Source: Huiozyma naganishii CBS 8797 (lineage: Eukaryota; Ascomycota; Saccharomycetes; Saccharomycetales; Saccharomycetaceae). Taken from it: a stretch of 64,000 nt of DNA. Position numbers and translations under genes: made by a program. The notes beneath the pieces were generated by a model. The model did not search any database and was not told where the DNA came from. It saw only the letters and a program-made list of their open reading frames with translations. The stretch is from positions 930,001-994,000 of the forward strand of contig NC_035923.1 of the NCBI RefSeq assembly GCF_000348985.1, in the 5' to 3' direction. Positions 55,361 to 63,000 of this stretch are shown here, piece by piece. The first letter of the stretch is position 1. Each line of letters starts with the position of its first letter.

Positions 55361-57307
55361 ATGCAGAGACAATCTCTTCCTCTTTCGCACTCCTCCAAGG
55401 GAATGCTTTTAAATTTGGCAGCGCCTAGAAGGATCTGGTGTCGAATACAAAACAGCACGGACAGCATCAATGAACCTTTTTTTGTAGATTTTGAGGAGCT
55501 CGATACAGTGGATGATCTGAAAAGTAGGATCTTTGACAAATTAAACGGCAGGCGATGGCGCAATGTGAATGATAACGCTTCAATTGCCCTCGGATTCATA
55601 AATTCAGGTGATATTGAGAACGATAATGCTGGACAAAGTAGTACTCAGCTCGAGTCACCGGTGTTCATAAATGCTAAAACTGCTAGTAAAATGGGCGAGG
55701 AACTATGGACGACACCGTCCACTCAAACTGATGTTTCAACGAGTAGTAGTGAGTTATCCGACTCATCCAAGGATCAAACACTGCACATGGGGCATGTCGA
55801 AGTCCAACGCTGTCCACAGCTCCAAGGATACCAATCCCAAGATACAGATCTGCCTCTCCCTCCCACACAAATACCTCATGGTTTGCAGGGAATACTATGC
55901 ACCCCCCACAGCCAGGAGTTCCCTTTGCATCTCCCAAAAGCAAATCTTTATTCCCACATTCCTCGCATTTACTTTCACCTTCTTTACAAAAAACCATTGC
56001 AATATACTTGCGAAGCTATCGATGATGCATCATTTAAAATAATATTCCTTCCAGACCAATCAATATCAGAAATTTATTCAGAGCTATTTGGATCTCTAGG
56101 TCAACAAACGGCGTCAGAATCGCTGCTTGTTTTTTCCTCTGAGCGTTTATCGCTTCATGATGTATACACCGATATTTCGAACAGCGCAGAAACCAATAAA
56201 ACTGCTACGGTTCCAACAAGTAAGGACGGACAGCCTACCACGGACTCAACATATGGATCAGACGAACAACTTCAGGCCCCCTACACCGATGATCCAGGTA
56301 GGAAAATACAAGGGAGTACGACGCGAACGTTTCAAGGCAATGAGGATCAGGGGAACTTTGACTTTAACGAGGAGTTAAGCAACGCTACCCCTGATTCCCC
56401 AAAACAGGCGGTATTGTTACTACCGAAGGATTACTATAAAAAGAATGGCGAATGTGCTAACAACTCTGAAAATGAGAACGACAACGCAAATGCCGGACTA
56501 AAGTTATCACGATCAAGGACTGCAAGCTCATCGTCTTCATCCTCCAGTAGATTGAATTTTGGGAAGGAGAACACAGCACAAGATGAAGCAGACAATACAA
56601 TGACTCGTCCTTTACCCCCATTGAGCGAGCAGGAAGTGGGTTTATTACACCCTACCTTGGAGACCGAGTGGAGAAGACGCGTATCCCAGGTGGGGAAACC
56701 AGGTTTGATTAATGAGACACCGGGTGACATGTTTAGCTCGCAGACGAATAGTGGCCGAACCCTCAACAATTACGCAGAACCGAGAACCACCGTAGAGCCG
56801 ACTGTGAGGCCACAGACCCCGATCAAGCTGTCATCGCTCCCCATTGCGCTAAAAACTATTCCTAACAATGGCACAAATACCAGCACTAGCGCAAATGTCT
56901 TCCCAAAAATTAATGTGCTCATAGTCGAAGATAACGTCATCAACCAAGCTATTCTTGGGTCTTTTTTGAGAAAGCACAAAATCTCCTACAAAGTAGCCAA
57001 AAATGGTAAAGAGGCAGTTGATATTTGGAAAGAGGGTGGGCTGCACTTAATATTCATGGACTTGCAGCTTCCCGTGCTATCAGGTATTGACGCGGCAAAA
57101 CAGATCAGAGACTGCGAGAAGAAAAGGACGGCGTCACAGAATGCACCCGTCATTATTGTTGCACTGACTGCCTCCAATTCGATCGAGGACAAGCGGAAAG
57201 CTTTAATATCCGGTTGTAATGACTACTTAACCAAACCGGTGAATCTTCATTGGCTAAGCAAAAAAATCACGGAATGGGGGTGTATGCAAGCATTGATTGA
57301 TTTTTGA
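55361..57307 (+). CDS. SSK1: Response regulator Ssk1 (3' end likely frameshifted)
   Basis: 648-aa response regulator that receives phosphate from Sln1-Ypd1 and, when unphosphorylated, activates Ssk2/Ssk22 of the HOG osmostress pathway. Receiver domain about 518-645: acidic pair Glu523-Asp524 (VEDN), phospho-acceptor Asp567 in FMDLQLP, Lys625 in LTKPV. A conserved N-terminal module (RIWCRIQNSTD) and a divergent middle precede it. The frame starts at a TTG; first ATG 55361, with ATG 55403 matching the S. cerevisiae start. It stops right after QALIDF, but the next frame from 57306 continues with sequence like the S. cerevisiae tail, as if one T in a T5 run were extra. Confidence 0.93.
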   Translation: MQRQSLPLSHSSKGMLLNLAAPRRIWCRIQNSTDSINEPFFVDFEELDTVDDLKSRIFDKLNGRRWRNVNDNASIALGFINSGDIENDNAGQSSTQLESPVFINAKTASKMGEELWTTPSTQTDVSTSSSELSDSSKDQTLHMGHVEVQRCPQLQGYQSQDTDLPLPPTQIPHGLQGILCTPHSQEFPLHLPKANLYSHIPRIYFHLLYKKPLQYTCEAIDDASFKIIFLPDQSISEIYSELFGSLGQQTASESLLVFSSERLSLHDVYTDISNSAETNKTATVPTSKDGQPTTDSTYGSDEQLQAPYTDDPGRKIQGSTTRTFQGNEDQGNFDFNEELSNATPDSPKQAVLLLPKDYYKKNGECANNSENENDNANAGLKLSRSRTASSSSSSSSRLNFGKENTAQDEADNTMTRPLPPLSEQEVGLLHPTLETEWRRRVSQVGKPGLINETPGDMFSSQTNSGRTLNNYAEPRTTVEPTVRPQTPIKLSSLPIALKTIPNNGTNTSTSANVFPKINVLIVEDNVINQAILGSFLRKHKISYKVAKNGKEAVDIWKEGGLHLIFMDLQLPVLSGIDAAKQIRDCEKKRTASQNAPVIIVALTASNSIEDKRKALISGCNDYLTKPVNLHWLSKKITEWGCMQALIDF

Positions 57308-57392
57308 TAGATGGAAACAGGGTCAGAGCAGAATGACAGACAGCGTGATAGTAAAATCTCCGCATAAGAACACCAAAATAGAAACTAATTAG
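57306..57392 (+). pseudogene. Displaced C-terminal tail of SSK1
   Basis: From 57306 the other frame reads DRWKQGQSRMTDSVIVKSP and ends at TAG 57390-57392, 28 codons. S. cerevisiae Ssk1 continues after ALIDF with DSWKQGESRMTDSVLVKSP, as I recall it, so the similarity is nearly residue by residue. The T run at 57301-57305 separates the frames: four T would join them. Seen as a frameshift, a sequencing error, or a +1 slip at TTT-TGA. Confidence 0.85.
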
Positions 57393-57515
57393 CGTCCAAT
57401 AAACACACACACATATATATATTTATAAAGTATCAAGACAATGCCTAGTATAATTTTTTCCGCTACATAAACCTGCTTTCGTATCTCAGGATTTTTCGGA
57501 GCCTTTGCCTCCCAT

Positions 57516-58925
57516 TCATATGGTTGGTTTAGATTCGCAGCCCGGACAGTTATGTAATACCTCGTGAATGAAAACATCACAATCTATGCAAAAATCCTGT
57601 CTACAATCATCACATCTGTAACGAGAACTTGTCAGAAGTTGATCGCTCTTATGATTTTTTAGAATAGGGAATCTTCTCTGACACGCAAAACAATTTTCTG
57701 TTGGGAATGTCTCCTTGGCGTCCACCTCGTTAAATGTTTTCAACGGCATTAGGTGATGATACGATCTTGCCAAATGTGTGGACAAGATCAACGTCAGATC
57801 ACAACAGGGGCATACCGTAGGCAATGAGCAGACTTTATTGTGACAATTGGGACAGAAATACCCACCGTATATCAGTTTCGAATGGCAGGAACAGAAGGTC
57901 GGTACACTTTCGAAAACCCTAGTCGGGAATCCCATCTTTACCAGTGTGAAACCTTTATTTATTTTGTTTACAGGTAGTGGTGTGACCGCCTCGTCAAACA
58001 GATCTTTAAAATGGGTCTCATCCAGCAGGATCTTGTAAAAGGAATCGTCTCCAAAATTTGTCAGTTTGCAAAGCTCTTTACAAACCGCGACTTGTGCTGA
58101 AAGACCAATGACCTTCACCCTAATTTTCTCATCTACAAGGGAAGCTATAGTCTGGTGGATATCACCTGGATCGGTACTGGACAATGAGCCAAAAATGATC
58201 AAAACTTCTCTTGTTGAATGTGATGGGACCGGTAAAAGCAGTCCTCTAGCCAACTCTAGAGCGTTTTGCAAGGAAGGGTTCCCCTTGGGTTCCTGTTTCC
58301 TCATGTGCTTCAATGCGTCAAGGTGATCCTGAGGGTTCCCACTAACAGAGCTTACTAAATGCGCCAACCCGTTCCGCATTATCACTATACCAATTTGCGA
58401 GATTGGGTTCTCGTCAAAGAACTCATGAACAAAATCAATTGCGTATTGAATCATCATCGCATGTCTATTAGGTCTCAGATCCTTCTCGGTCATACTTTCA
58501 CTGCAATCCAATGTCAGGATCAGAGTTCTAATAATACCACGTTGATACGGTGTCACATCCCGTTTAGCTGCCCGCTTCTTTCTGGCCTCAACAAGACTGG
58601 CAACTAAGGACGTCATGTCGCCCTCATCGTCCACGGTTACCAAATCCCAACTTCTCTTGATTTCGTCCTCCCATGCATACCCACCACTGGCACCTAGCAG
58701 GTCCTTGTTAGCTGCCTTCCTCTTCCTCCTATTATTCCGTGCATCCTTCATACGATCCCTGTCAAGCCTCCTATGCTTCTTATTTCTTGACCTCAAATTG
58801 TACCCATTAGCGTCAGTGGAATCTGGGACAGTTTCCGGTGGAGGCATCTCGCCTTGCGGCTCTCTTCTCTGCCGTCTCCCACTGACGTTGATCCTAGCAT
58901 CGTCCGAATCCGATCCGGAGTCCAT
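57516..58925 (-). CDS. SSL1: TFIIH core subunit Ssl1
   Basis: 469-aa p44 subunit of TFIIH, which supports the Rad3 helicase in transcription and nucleotide excision repair (S. cerevisiae 461 aa). Basic N-terminus with NLRSRNKKHRRLDRDR; family motif GGYAWEDEIKRSWD; vWA domain about 145-330 (LILTLDCSESM, with EVLIIFGSLSSTDPGDI); a C4 zinc motif region (CHSKLIYGGYFCPNC, CPCC); and a C-terminal RING-like site (CFACQRRF ... YRCDDCRQDFCIDCDVFIHEVLHNCPGCE). All elements are intact. Convergent with SSK1. Confidence 0.97.
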   Translation of the reverse strand: MDSGSDSDDARINVSGRRQRREPQGEMPPPETVPDSTDANGYNLRSRNKKHRRLDRDRMKDARNNRRKRKAANKDLLGASGGYAWEDEIKRSWDLVTVDDEGDMTSLVASLVEARKKRAAKRDVTPYQRGIIRTLILTLDCSESMTEKDLRPNRHAMMIQYAIDFVHEFFDENPISQIGIVIMRNGLAHLVSSVSGNPQDHLDALKHMRKQEPKGNPSLQNALELARGLLLPVPSHSTREVLIIFGSLSSTDPGDIHQTIASLVDEKIRVKVIGLSAQVAVCKELCKLTNFGDDSFYKILLDETHFKDLFDEAVTPLPVNKINKGFTLVKMGFPTRVFESVPTFCSCHSKLIYGGYFCPNCHNKVCSLPTVCPCCDLTLILSTHLARSYHHLMPLKTFNEVDAKETFPTENCFACQRRFPILKNHKSDQLLTSSRYRCDDCRQDFCIDCDVFIHEVLHNCPGCESKPTI

Positions 58926-59847
58926 CTATACACCGGTTATTGCTCTGTATAGCTTGTTTTTGTCTGTAGCAGGTTCACTTGCTCGGTATTAATAAGAAAG
59001 TGAATAAATTTTTAAATATTCGAACCAGTGCTGCTTCACAAGGTGAATAGGTGACCGAGAAAACCAGTAACTGAACCTAATAGTTGTGCACTGAGCGTGC
59101 TGGTTAAAATATCCAACTTGCAGGATTATGATACGAAACTTCAATGTCCAGGTGGAGCGGTTCTGACGATGAATGGGTGATGGCGAGGGGGACCAAATAT
59201 GCAATGCTGGGATCTACTACAAGTGGATGCACCTTTATTAGTACTCACTGTATCCATTGTTTCTAAAAGTTTTAAAACTGCATCGTTGTTTCAATGTTTC
59301 CAAGATGAGTTATCGAGACAGACATTGAAGAATAGGCAAGCAAAAGCACCCTTTCACTTACAAATGAGGGGAACCGAGACTTGAATGAGGATAGGCTTGA
59401 CGCAATGATAAAGATGTCTACCGCGTCGCGGTACAAATACCACAACCATAAAATGCAACAACAGCAAAATGCTGCTAGAAGTTGCCCGGAGGTACAGTCA
59501 AACCTGGATCGGAAAGTGCACATCCATTTGCCTGCTCCAATGTGTGATGCTATAGAAAGTGGCACCACTCCAACCGTGTCCTCGCGGAGGTAGACGTATG
59601 CACGCATTTACATCTCGCTCAAACCAGATAAAGAGGAAGTATTTGGCTTGTGCGTCTGTTAGTGAAAATTGGCTTTTATTATATCTATGACACTAGAGGA
59701 AAGTCCAACATACTGCAATGTTCAAACTCTGTCTAATTCAAACGCTACGGACAATATCCAAGCACTAAAAACAGAAATCTGTAATACAATAACCCATGTC
59801 TAAGGTTTTATCTTATGACAGACCCAAAAAATAAAAATTTTAAATTG

Positions 59848-59929
59848 GGCAATTTGGCCGAGTGGTTAAGGCGTAAGATTAGAAATCTTTTGGGCTCTGC
59901 CCGCGCAGGTTCGAATCCTGCAGTTGTCG
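59848..59929 (+). tRNA. tRNA-Ser (anticodon AGA), second copy
   Basis: 82 nt, identical to the tRNA-Ser at 32168-32249 but on the plus strand: GGCAATTTGGCCGAGTGG A box, AGA anticodon, long variable arm, GGTTCGAATCC B box, discriminator G, then a T6 terminator. The flanks of the copies differ, so the genes are separate members of the family. Confidence 0.97.
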
Positions 59930-60109
59930 TTATTTTTTGGACCTTGTCTTTTCCAGTATTTTTTGCTTCATCGAAATCTACATACAAAGTTCGGTATCCG
60001 ACGAGGGTATAAACTCCAGCACATGGCCAGGACATTGGGTCCGCTGAAGGCATGGCAACTTTTAACTGTCACCAATTGAACGTCTGACGAAATCGAAATT
60101 TGAAAAAGT

Positions 60110-60150
60110 TGAAAATTTTCAGTTTTGAAATTGGCGATGAGGTCCTCATC
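60110..60150 (+). promoter_or_regulatory. RRPE and inverted PAC boxes upstream of CMS1
   Basis: TGAAAATTTTCA at 60110-60121 is a perfect palindromic RRPE. GCGATGAG at 60134-60141 is a PAC box and forms half of an inverted repeat GATGAGG-T-CCTCATC (60136-60150), giving PAC cores on both strands. The pair lies about 65-105 bp before the CMS1 ATG and marks it as part of the ribosome-biogenesis regulon. Confidence 0.85.
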
Positions 60151-60214
60151 TCTTATGTGCCAAATGAATTATTGTTGGGCCCTTCCCTGCTTTGAGATAC
60201 AGTAAAACACAAAT

Positions 60215-61099
60215 ATGTCCAACCCAGACGAACTAGAAGATGGATTGTTGTACGATTATGAAGAGACAGTAGAGGATGCTCCCGCGAGCGATGAGGGGAG
60301 CACCGCAGGATTTGATGCTGAGGGAGAGTCTGCATCTGAGAGGAAAAGGCCTCTTGAGAGTGATACCGCAGAGGCGGTCCCTGAGGCAGGTTTATCGAAA
60401 CGTCAGAAGAAACTACAAAAGAAGGGCAGTTTACTTTCGAAGAAGAGGGAACAAATCCAGTACGAAATTGCCAAGAGGAAGAGTTTGGCGAGTGCCACGC
60501 CGGAGGAGGTTTCTGAATACTTTGCAACTGTGATCCGTGGTAAGAACCCTGATCTGAGTGCATTGGAGCTGGAAGGATTGTATTTGAAGAAGAACGAATT
60601 CCTGTCTAGTGCAGGATTTACACACGACAGGGACTTGGACCACTTCCAAGAGTTCATGACACAGTTTTCGCGAGCACCAAGAGCACTTATCCTGTGCATG
60701 TCCAATATGCGTGTCGCGGACGTCACGAGGGCTCTTGGTGGGAGTAAAACTTGCTTGAAGTTATTTGCCAAGAACAAACTGGAAGACGACGTTGCACGCG
60801 TGGAGGAAGTCTTACTCTCGGCGAACACTAAGAACAACAGCAACAAGAAGAACAAGAAGTTGAAGAAAAAGAACGACCTTCTAAAGTTCCTCGTCACAAC
60901 CCCGACGAGACTCTCCAAGATCCTCGAGTCGACAGAGGCACTGTTCCAGGGGAAGGACAAACTGGATATCATACTGGATGCCTCGTTTTTGGACGCGAAG
61001 GATCAATCCGTGCTAACGTTTGAGAACAACTACATCATGTGTCAAACTCTGAGAACTGTCCTTGACAAAAAGAGTTCCGTGAAAATCCTCTCATACTAA
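60215..61099 (+). CDS. CMS1: 90S pre-ribosome-associated protein Cms1
   Basis: 294-aa nucleolar protein (S. cerevisiae 291 aa) related to DEAD-box helicase folds but without ATPase motifs; found with early small-subunit processome particles. Acidic N-terminus with DELEDGLLYDYEETV, a basic segment SKRQKKLQKKGSLLSKKRE, then the conserved domain with RAPRALILCMSNMRVADVTRAL, a Lys/Asn-rich loop (KNNSNKKNKKLKKKN), TTPTRLSKILES, and the strand DIILDASFLD where the helicase DEAD box would lie. The first ATG is used. Downstream, synteny changes from chromosome XII-like to XIV-like. Confidence 0.95.
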   Translation: MSNPDELEDGLLYDYEETVEDAPASDEGSTAGFDAEGESASERKRPLESDTAEAVPEAGLSKRQKKLQKKGSLLSKKREQIQYEIAKRKSLASATPEEVSEYFATVIRGKNPDLSALELEGLYLKKNEFLSSAGFTHDRDLDHFQEFMTQFSRAPRALILCMSNMRVADVTRALGGSKTCLKLFAKNKLEDDVARVEEVLLSANTKNNSNKKNKKLKKKNDLLKFLVTTPTRLSKILESTEALFQGKDKLDIILDASFLDAKDQSVLTFENNYIMCQTLRTVLDKKSSVKILSY

Positions 61100-61250
61100 A
61101 TCATCGGAACGAATATGTACGGGCTGCATCGATAGAACCAACGGCTACTCTGTTCCCCCCTCACACTTACAGCACCCATATGCATCATTTTTGTAAAATA
61201 ATAACATTATAATAACAATTCAGTAGCGCAAACCATGAACACAGCTTACG

Positions 61251-61358
61251 ATGGGTGCGGTGGACACTAATACACACCCCTCCTCGCCATCCCATGAGCA
61301 AGGACACTCTGCATCCCGTGGAACTATGTGTGTATTCAATGCTCTCGACGGACCTTGA
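61251..61358 (+). other. Upstream overlapping reading frame at SNN1
   Basis: 35 codons from the ATG at 61251 to TGA 61356-61358, out of frame with and overlapping the first 65 bases of SNN1. If the transcript starts upstream of 61251, this could reduce Snn1 translation. Alternatively the SNN1 N-terminus itself is frameshifted, since the S. cerevisiae protein has about 13 residues before HPVEL while here there are six. Confidence 0.4.
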
Positions 61359-61566
61359 TGGCGTGCAACAGTCCATCAACAAAGCCAGAGAATCGCAGAC
61401 TTTGCTGATCTTATCGCTACGCCGCATTATGAAGTCCCTTGACGATGAAAGCAAAGTACTGTACAACGAAGAAGAGTATTCCGAGATTACGAACAAACTC
61501 ACAGCTCTGGAAGAACGTGTCCGTCTCTTAAGGAAACGGTATGAGAAACTCACAAAGCAGGTATGA
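61294..61566 (+). CDS. SNN1: BLOC-1 complex subunit Snn1
   Basis: 90-aa coiled-coil protein, counterpart of yeast Snn1 (snapin-like, 102 aa) of the endosomal BLOC-1 complex, which recruits the Rab5 GAP Msb3 and helps endosome maturation. The conserved N-terminal block HPVELCVYSMLSTDLDGVQQSI and the heptad-rich C-terminal helix (ERVRLLRKRYEKLTKQV) match. The frame opens at a GTG at 61255; ATG 61294 is the first in frame. Another ATG at 61251 in a different frame opens a 35-codon reading frame (61251-61358) overlapping the start, so a ribosome scanning from 5' would meet it first. SNN1-END3-SAL1 follows S. cerevisiae chromosome XIV order. Confidence 0.88.
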   Translation: MSKDTLHPVELCVYSMLSTDLDGVQQSINKARESQTLLILSLRRIMKSLDDESKVLYNEEEYSEITNKLTALEERVRLLRKRYEKLTKQV

Positions 61567-61697
61567 GGTAGGGGTGTTCCTTCCAGTCAAAGTACTGTTC
61601 AAGAAACCTACATATTCGTTTGCTACGTTATATACGCGAATGAATGCACAATACATATTGTGAGTGCGTGCGTGTAAATAGAGGTACATTACATATT

Positions 61698-62738
61698 CTA
61701 TTGCGAAGATGCGCCACCCTCTCTCAGGGAATTCAATTCAGTCTTCTTGTCCTTCAAATAGTTGTCCAGCACCCCCACTTGCTGCTCTATATTATCTAGG
61801 TCCTCGGTAAACTGATCCACGTTTACTGTATTCGAAGATGTGGAAGGTTGCGCTAAAAGCCCCTCTCTATACTTCAAAAGACCCTCCAACTGTTCTCTGA
61901 TCAATTGCGCCCTTTCCAAGGTAATATTAGACGTGTTTAGTTCAATGGAAATCGGTGTCGAAGAAGTTGCCGTTTTCGATACGGCCAAAGAGGCAGGGGC
62001 CACGCTGGGCGTAGACTCTGCCGTTCTCCTCACTTGAGCTTGCTCGGACTTCAAATCGTACTGCACCTCCTGCTTTTTAAACACCTCGGCCAACGCGGCG
62101 GGCAGCTCAGAAGGTATTTCTGCGCCCTCGTCATTACGCTGTCTCAGCACATGGACGAAGTAGAGTGCCGGATCTTGGTCCACGGAGGCTGCGCCACGCG
62201 GGTTCACTAGGGCCCACGTCTTATCCATATCTCTTACACCAATGTTGAAGAACTTGTCCTTGAGAACAAGATTCAACGCAGGATACGTGTATGTTCCATC
62301 TGTGGCGGTGGGACACGTCTCGAGGATTTTCTTGTACCCATCCCTATCCTCCGGCAACATGTACCAGTCTACCTTTGGAGGCGTCCTGCTGGGAGGCAAT
62401 TCAGCGTCCTCTTTTTGCTTGCTGCGTTGTCTTTCCTTAACCAGCTTTGCCTTGGACCCGGGGACTAGCCAGTCTGGCAATTCATCCGGCACCGAGTCAA
62501 TGTTCTTGTTGACCATATCGAACACAACCCGCATGCAGATGACAAATTCCTCGAAGTCCAGCTGGTCATCCTCATCGATATCTGCCAGAAACCAGATCTT
62601 GTTCAAAACGGAGGAGTCCTGTTTCGAGTTATAAAGGATCGGTAGCACTTGGTCGTGCGTCACCTTCCCGGAAACGGGCTTCAGCCCAGAGAAAATCTGC
62701 CAGTACTTCTTAATTTCAAACTGCTCCAACTTCGGCAT
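61698..62738 (-). CDS. END3: EH-domain endocytic protein End3
   Basis: 346-aa subunit of the Pan1-Sla1-End3 complex at cortical actin patches, needed for endocytosis (S. cerevisiae 349 aa). First EH domain about 1-95 with KYWQIFSGLKPVSGKVTHDQVLPILYNS, and an EF-hand loop DIDEDDQLDFEEF that retains the acidic ligands. The second EH-like domain (about 130-230) has YTYPALNLVLKDKFFNIG. The C-terminal repeats end with DNIEQQVGVLDNYLKDKK, a Sla1/Pan1-binding coil. The frame is open to 62789, but MPKLEQFEIKKYW at 62738 is the family start. Divergent from SAL1. Confidence 0.96.
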   Translation of the reverse strand: MPKLEQFEIKKYWQIFSGLKPVSGKVTHDQVLPILYNSKQDSSVLNKIWFLADIDEDDQLDFEEFVICMRVVFDMVNKNIDSVPDELPDWLVPGSKAKLVKERQRSKQKEDAELPPSRTPPKVDWYMLPEDRDGYKKILETCPTATDGTYTYPALNLVLKDKFFNIGVRDMDKTWALVNPRGAASVDQDPALYFVHVLRQRNDEGAEIPSELPAALAEVFKKQEVQYDLKSEQAQVRRTAESTPSVAPASLAVSKTATSSTPISIELNTSNITLERAQLIREQLEGLLKYREGLLAQPSTSSNTVNVDQFTEDLDNIEQQVGVLDNYLKDKKTELNSLREGGASSQ

Positions 62739-63000
62739 TCCTTCCAGTGTGCTGTTAATGTTCTTCTCGACCCCTTCAGTGTGAATCAAGCCACCGTTAT
62801 GTCGTCAAAACAGAAGTTCAGTTGCTGTTATAATTGAACGGTCCTATTTTATTGTCGATGAAGTTCTAAAATTTGAGATATTGTTTAACTAGAGGAACAC
62901 CACGTAGATTGCTGTGTGTGCTTGGTGTCGCTTGTGACACTGGAAGTCCCCCGTACAAGTACTCACGCTTGAGTATTATCTTTGACGCGTTGCGCTCAGA

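Larger units (their letters stand above)
58926..60214. other. SSL1-CMS1 intergenic region
   Basis: 1.29 kb holding tRNA-Ser and the CMS1 promoter. Two overlapping plus-strand frames (59199-59384, 61 aa from an ATG; and one ending 59593 with internal ATGs at 59405 and 59414) are short, unfamiliar and not called. In S. cerevisiae THI73 (a transporter gene) lies here; no trace of it is visible. Confidence 0.55.

Noticed and set aside
59199..59593. Two overlapping small plus-strand frames between SSL1 and tRNA-Ser.
   Set aside because: Short, unfamiliar, in different frames, and no promoter or family resemblance to support them.
32168..59929. Identical tRNA-Ser(AGA) genes in opposite orientation could bound a 27-kb inversion.
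   Set aside because: SSL1 and CMS1, on either side of the second copy, are near neighbours in the same relative orientation in S. cerevisiae, so there is no breakpoint there. Identity is explained by concerted evolution of tRNA families.
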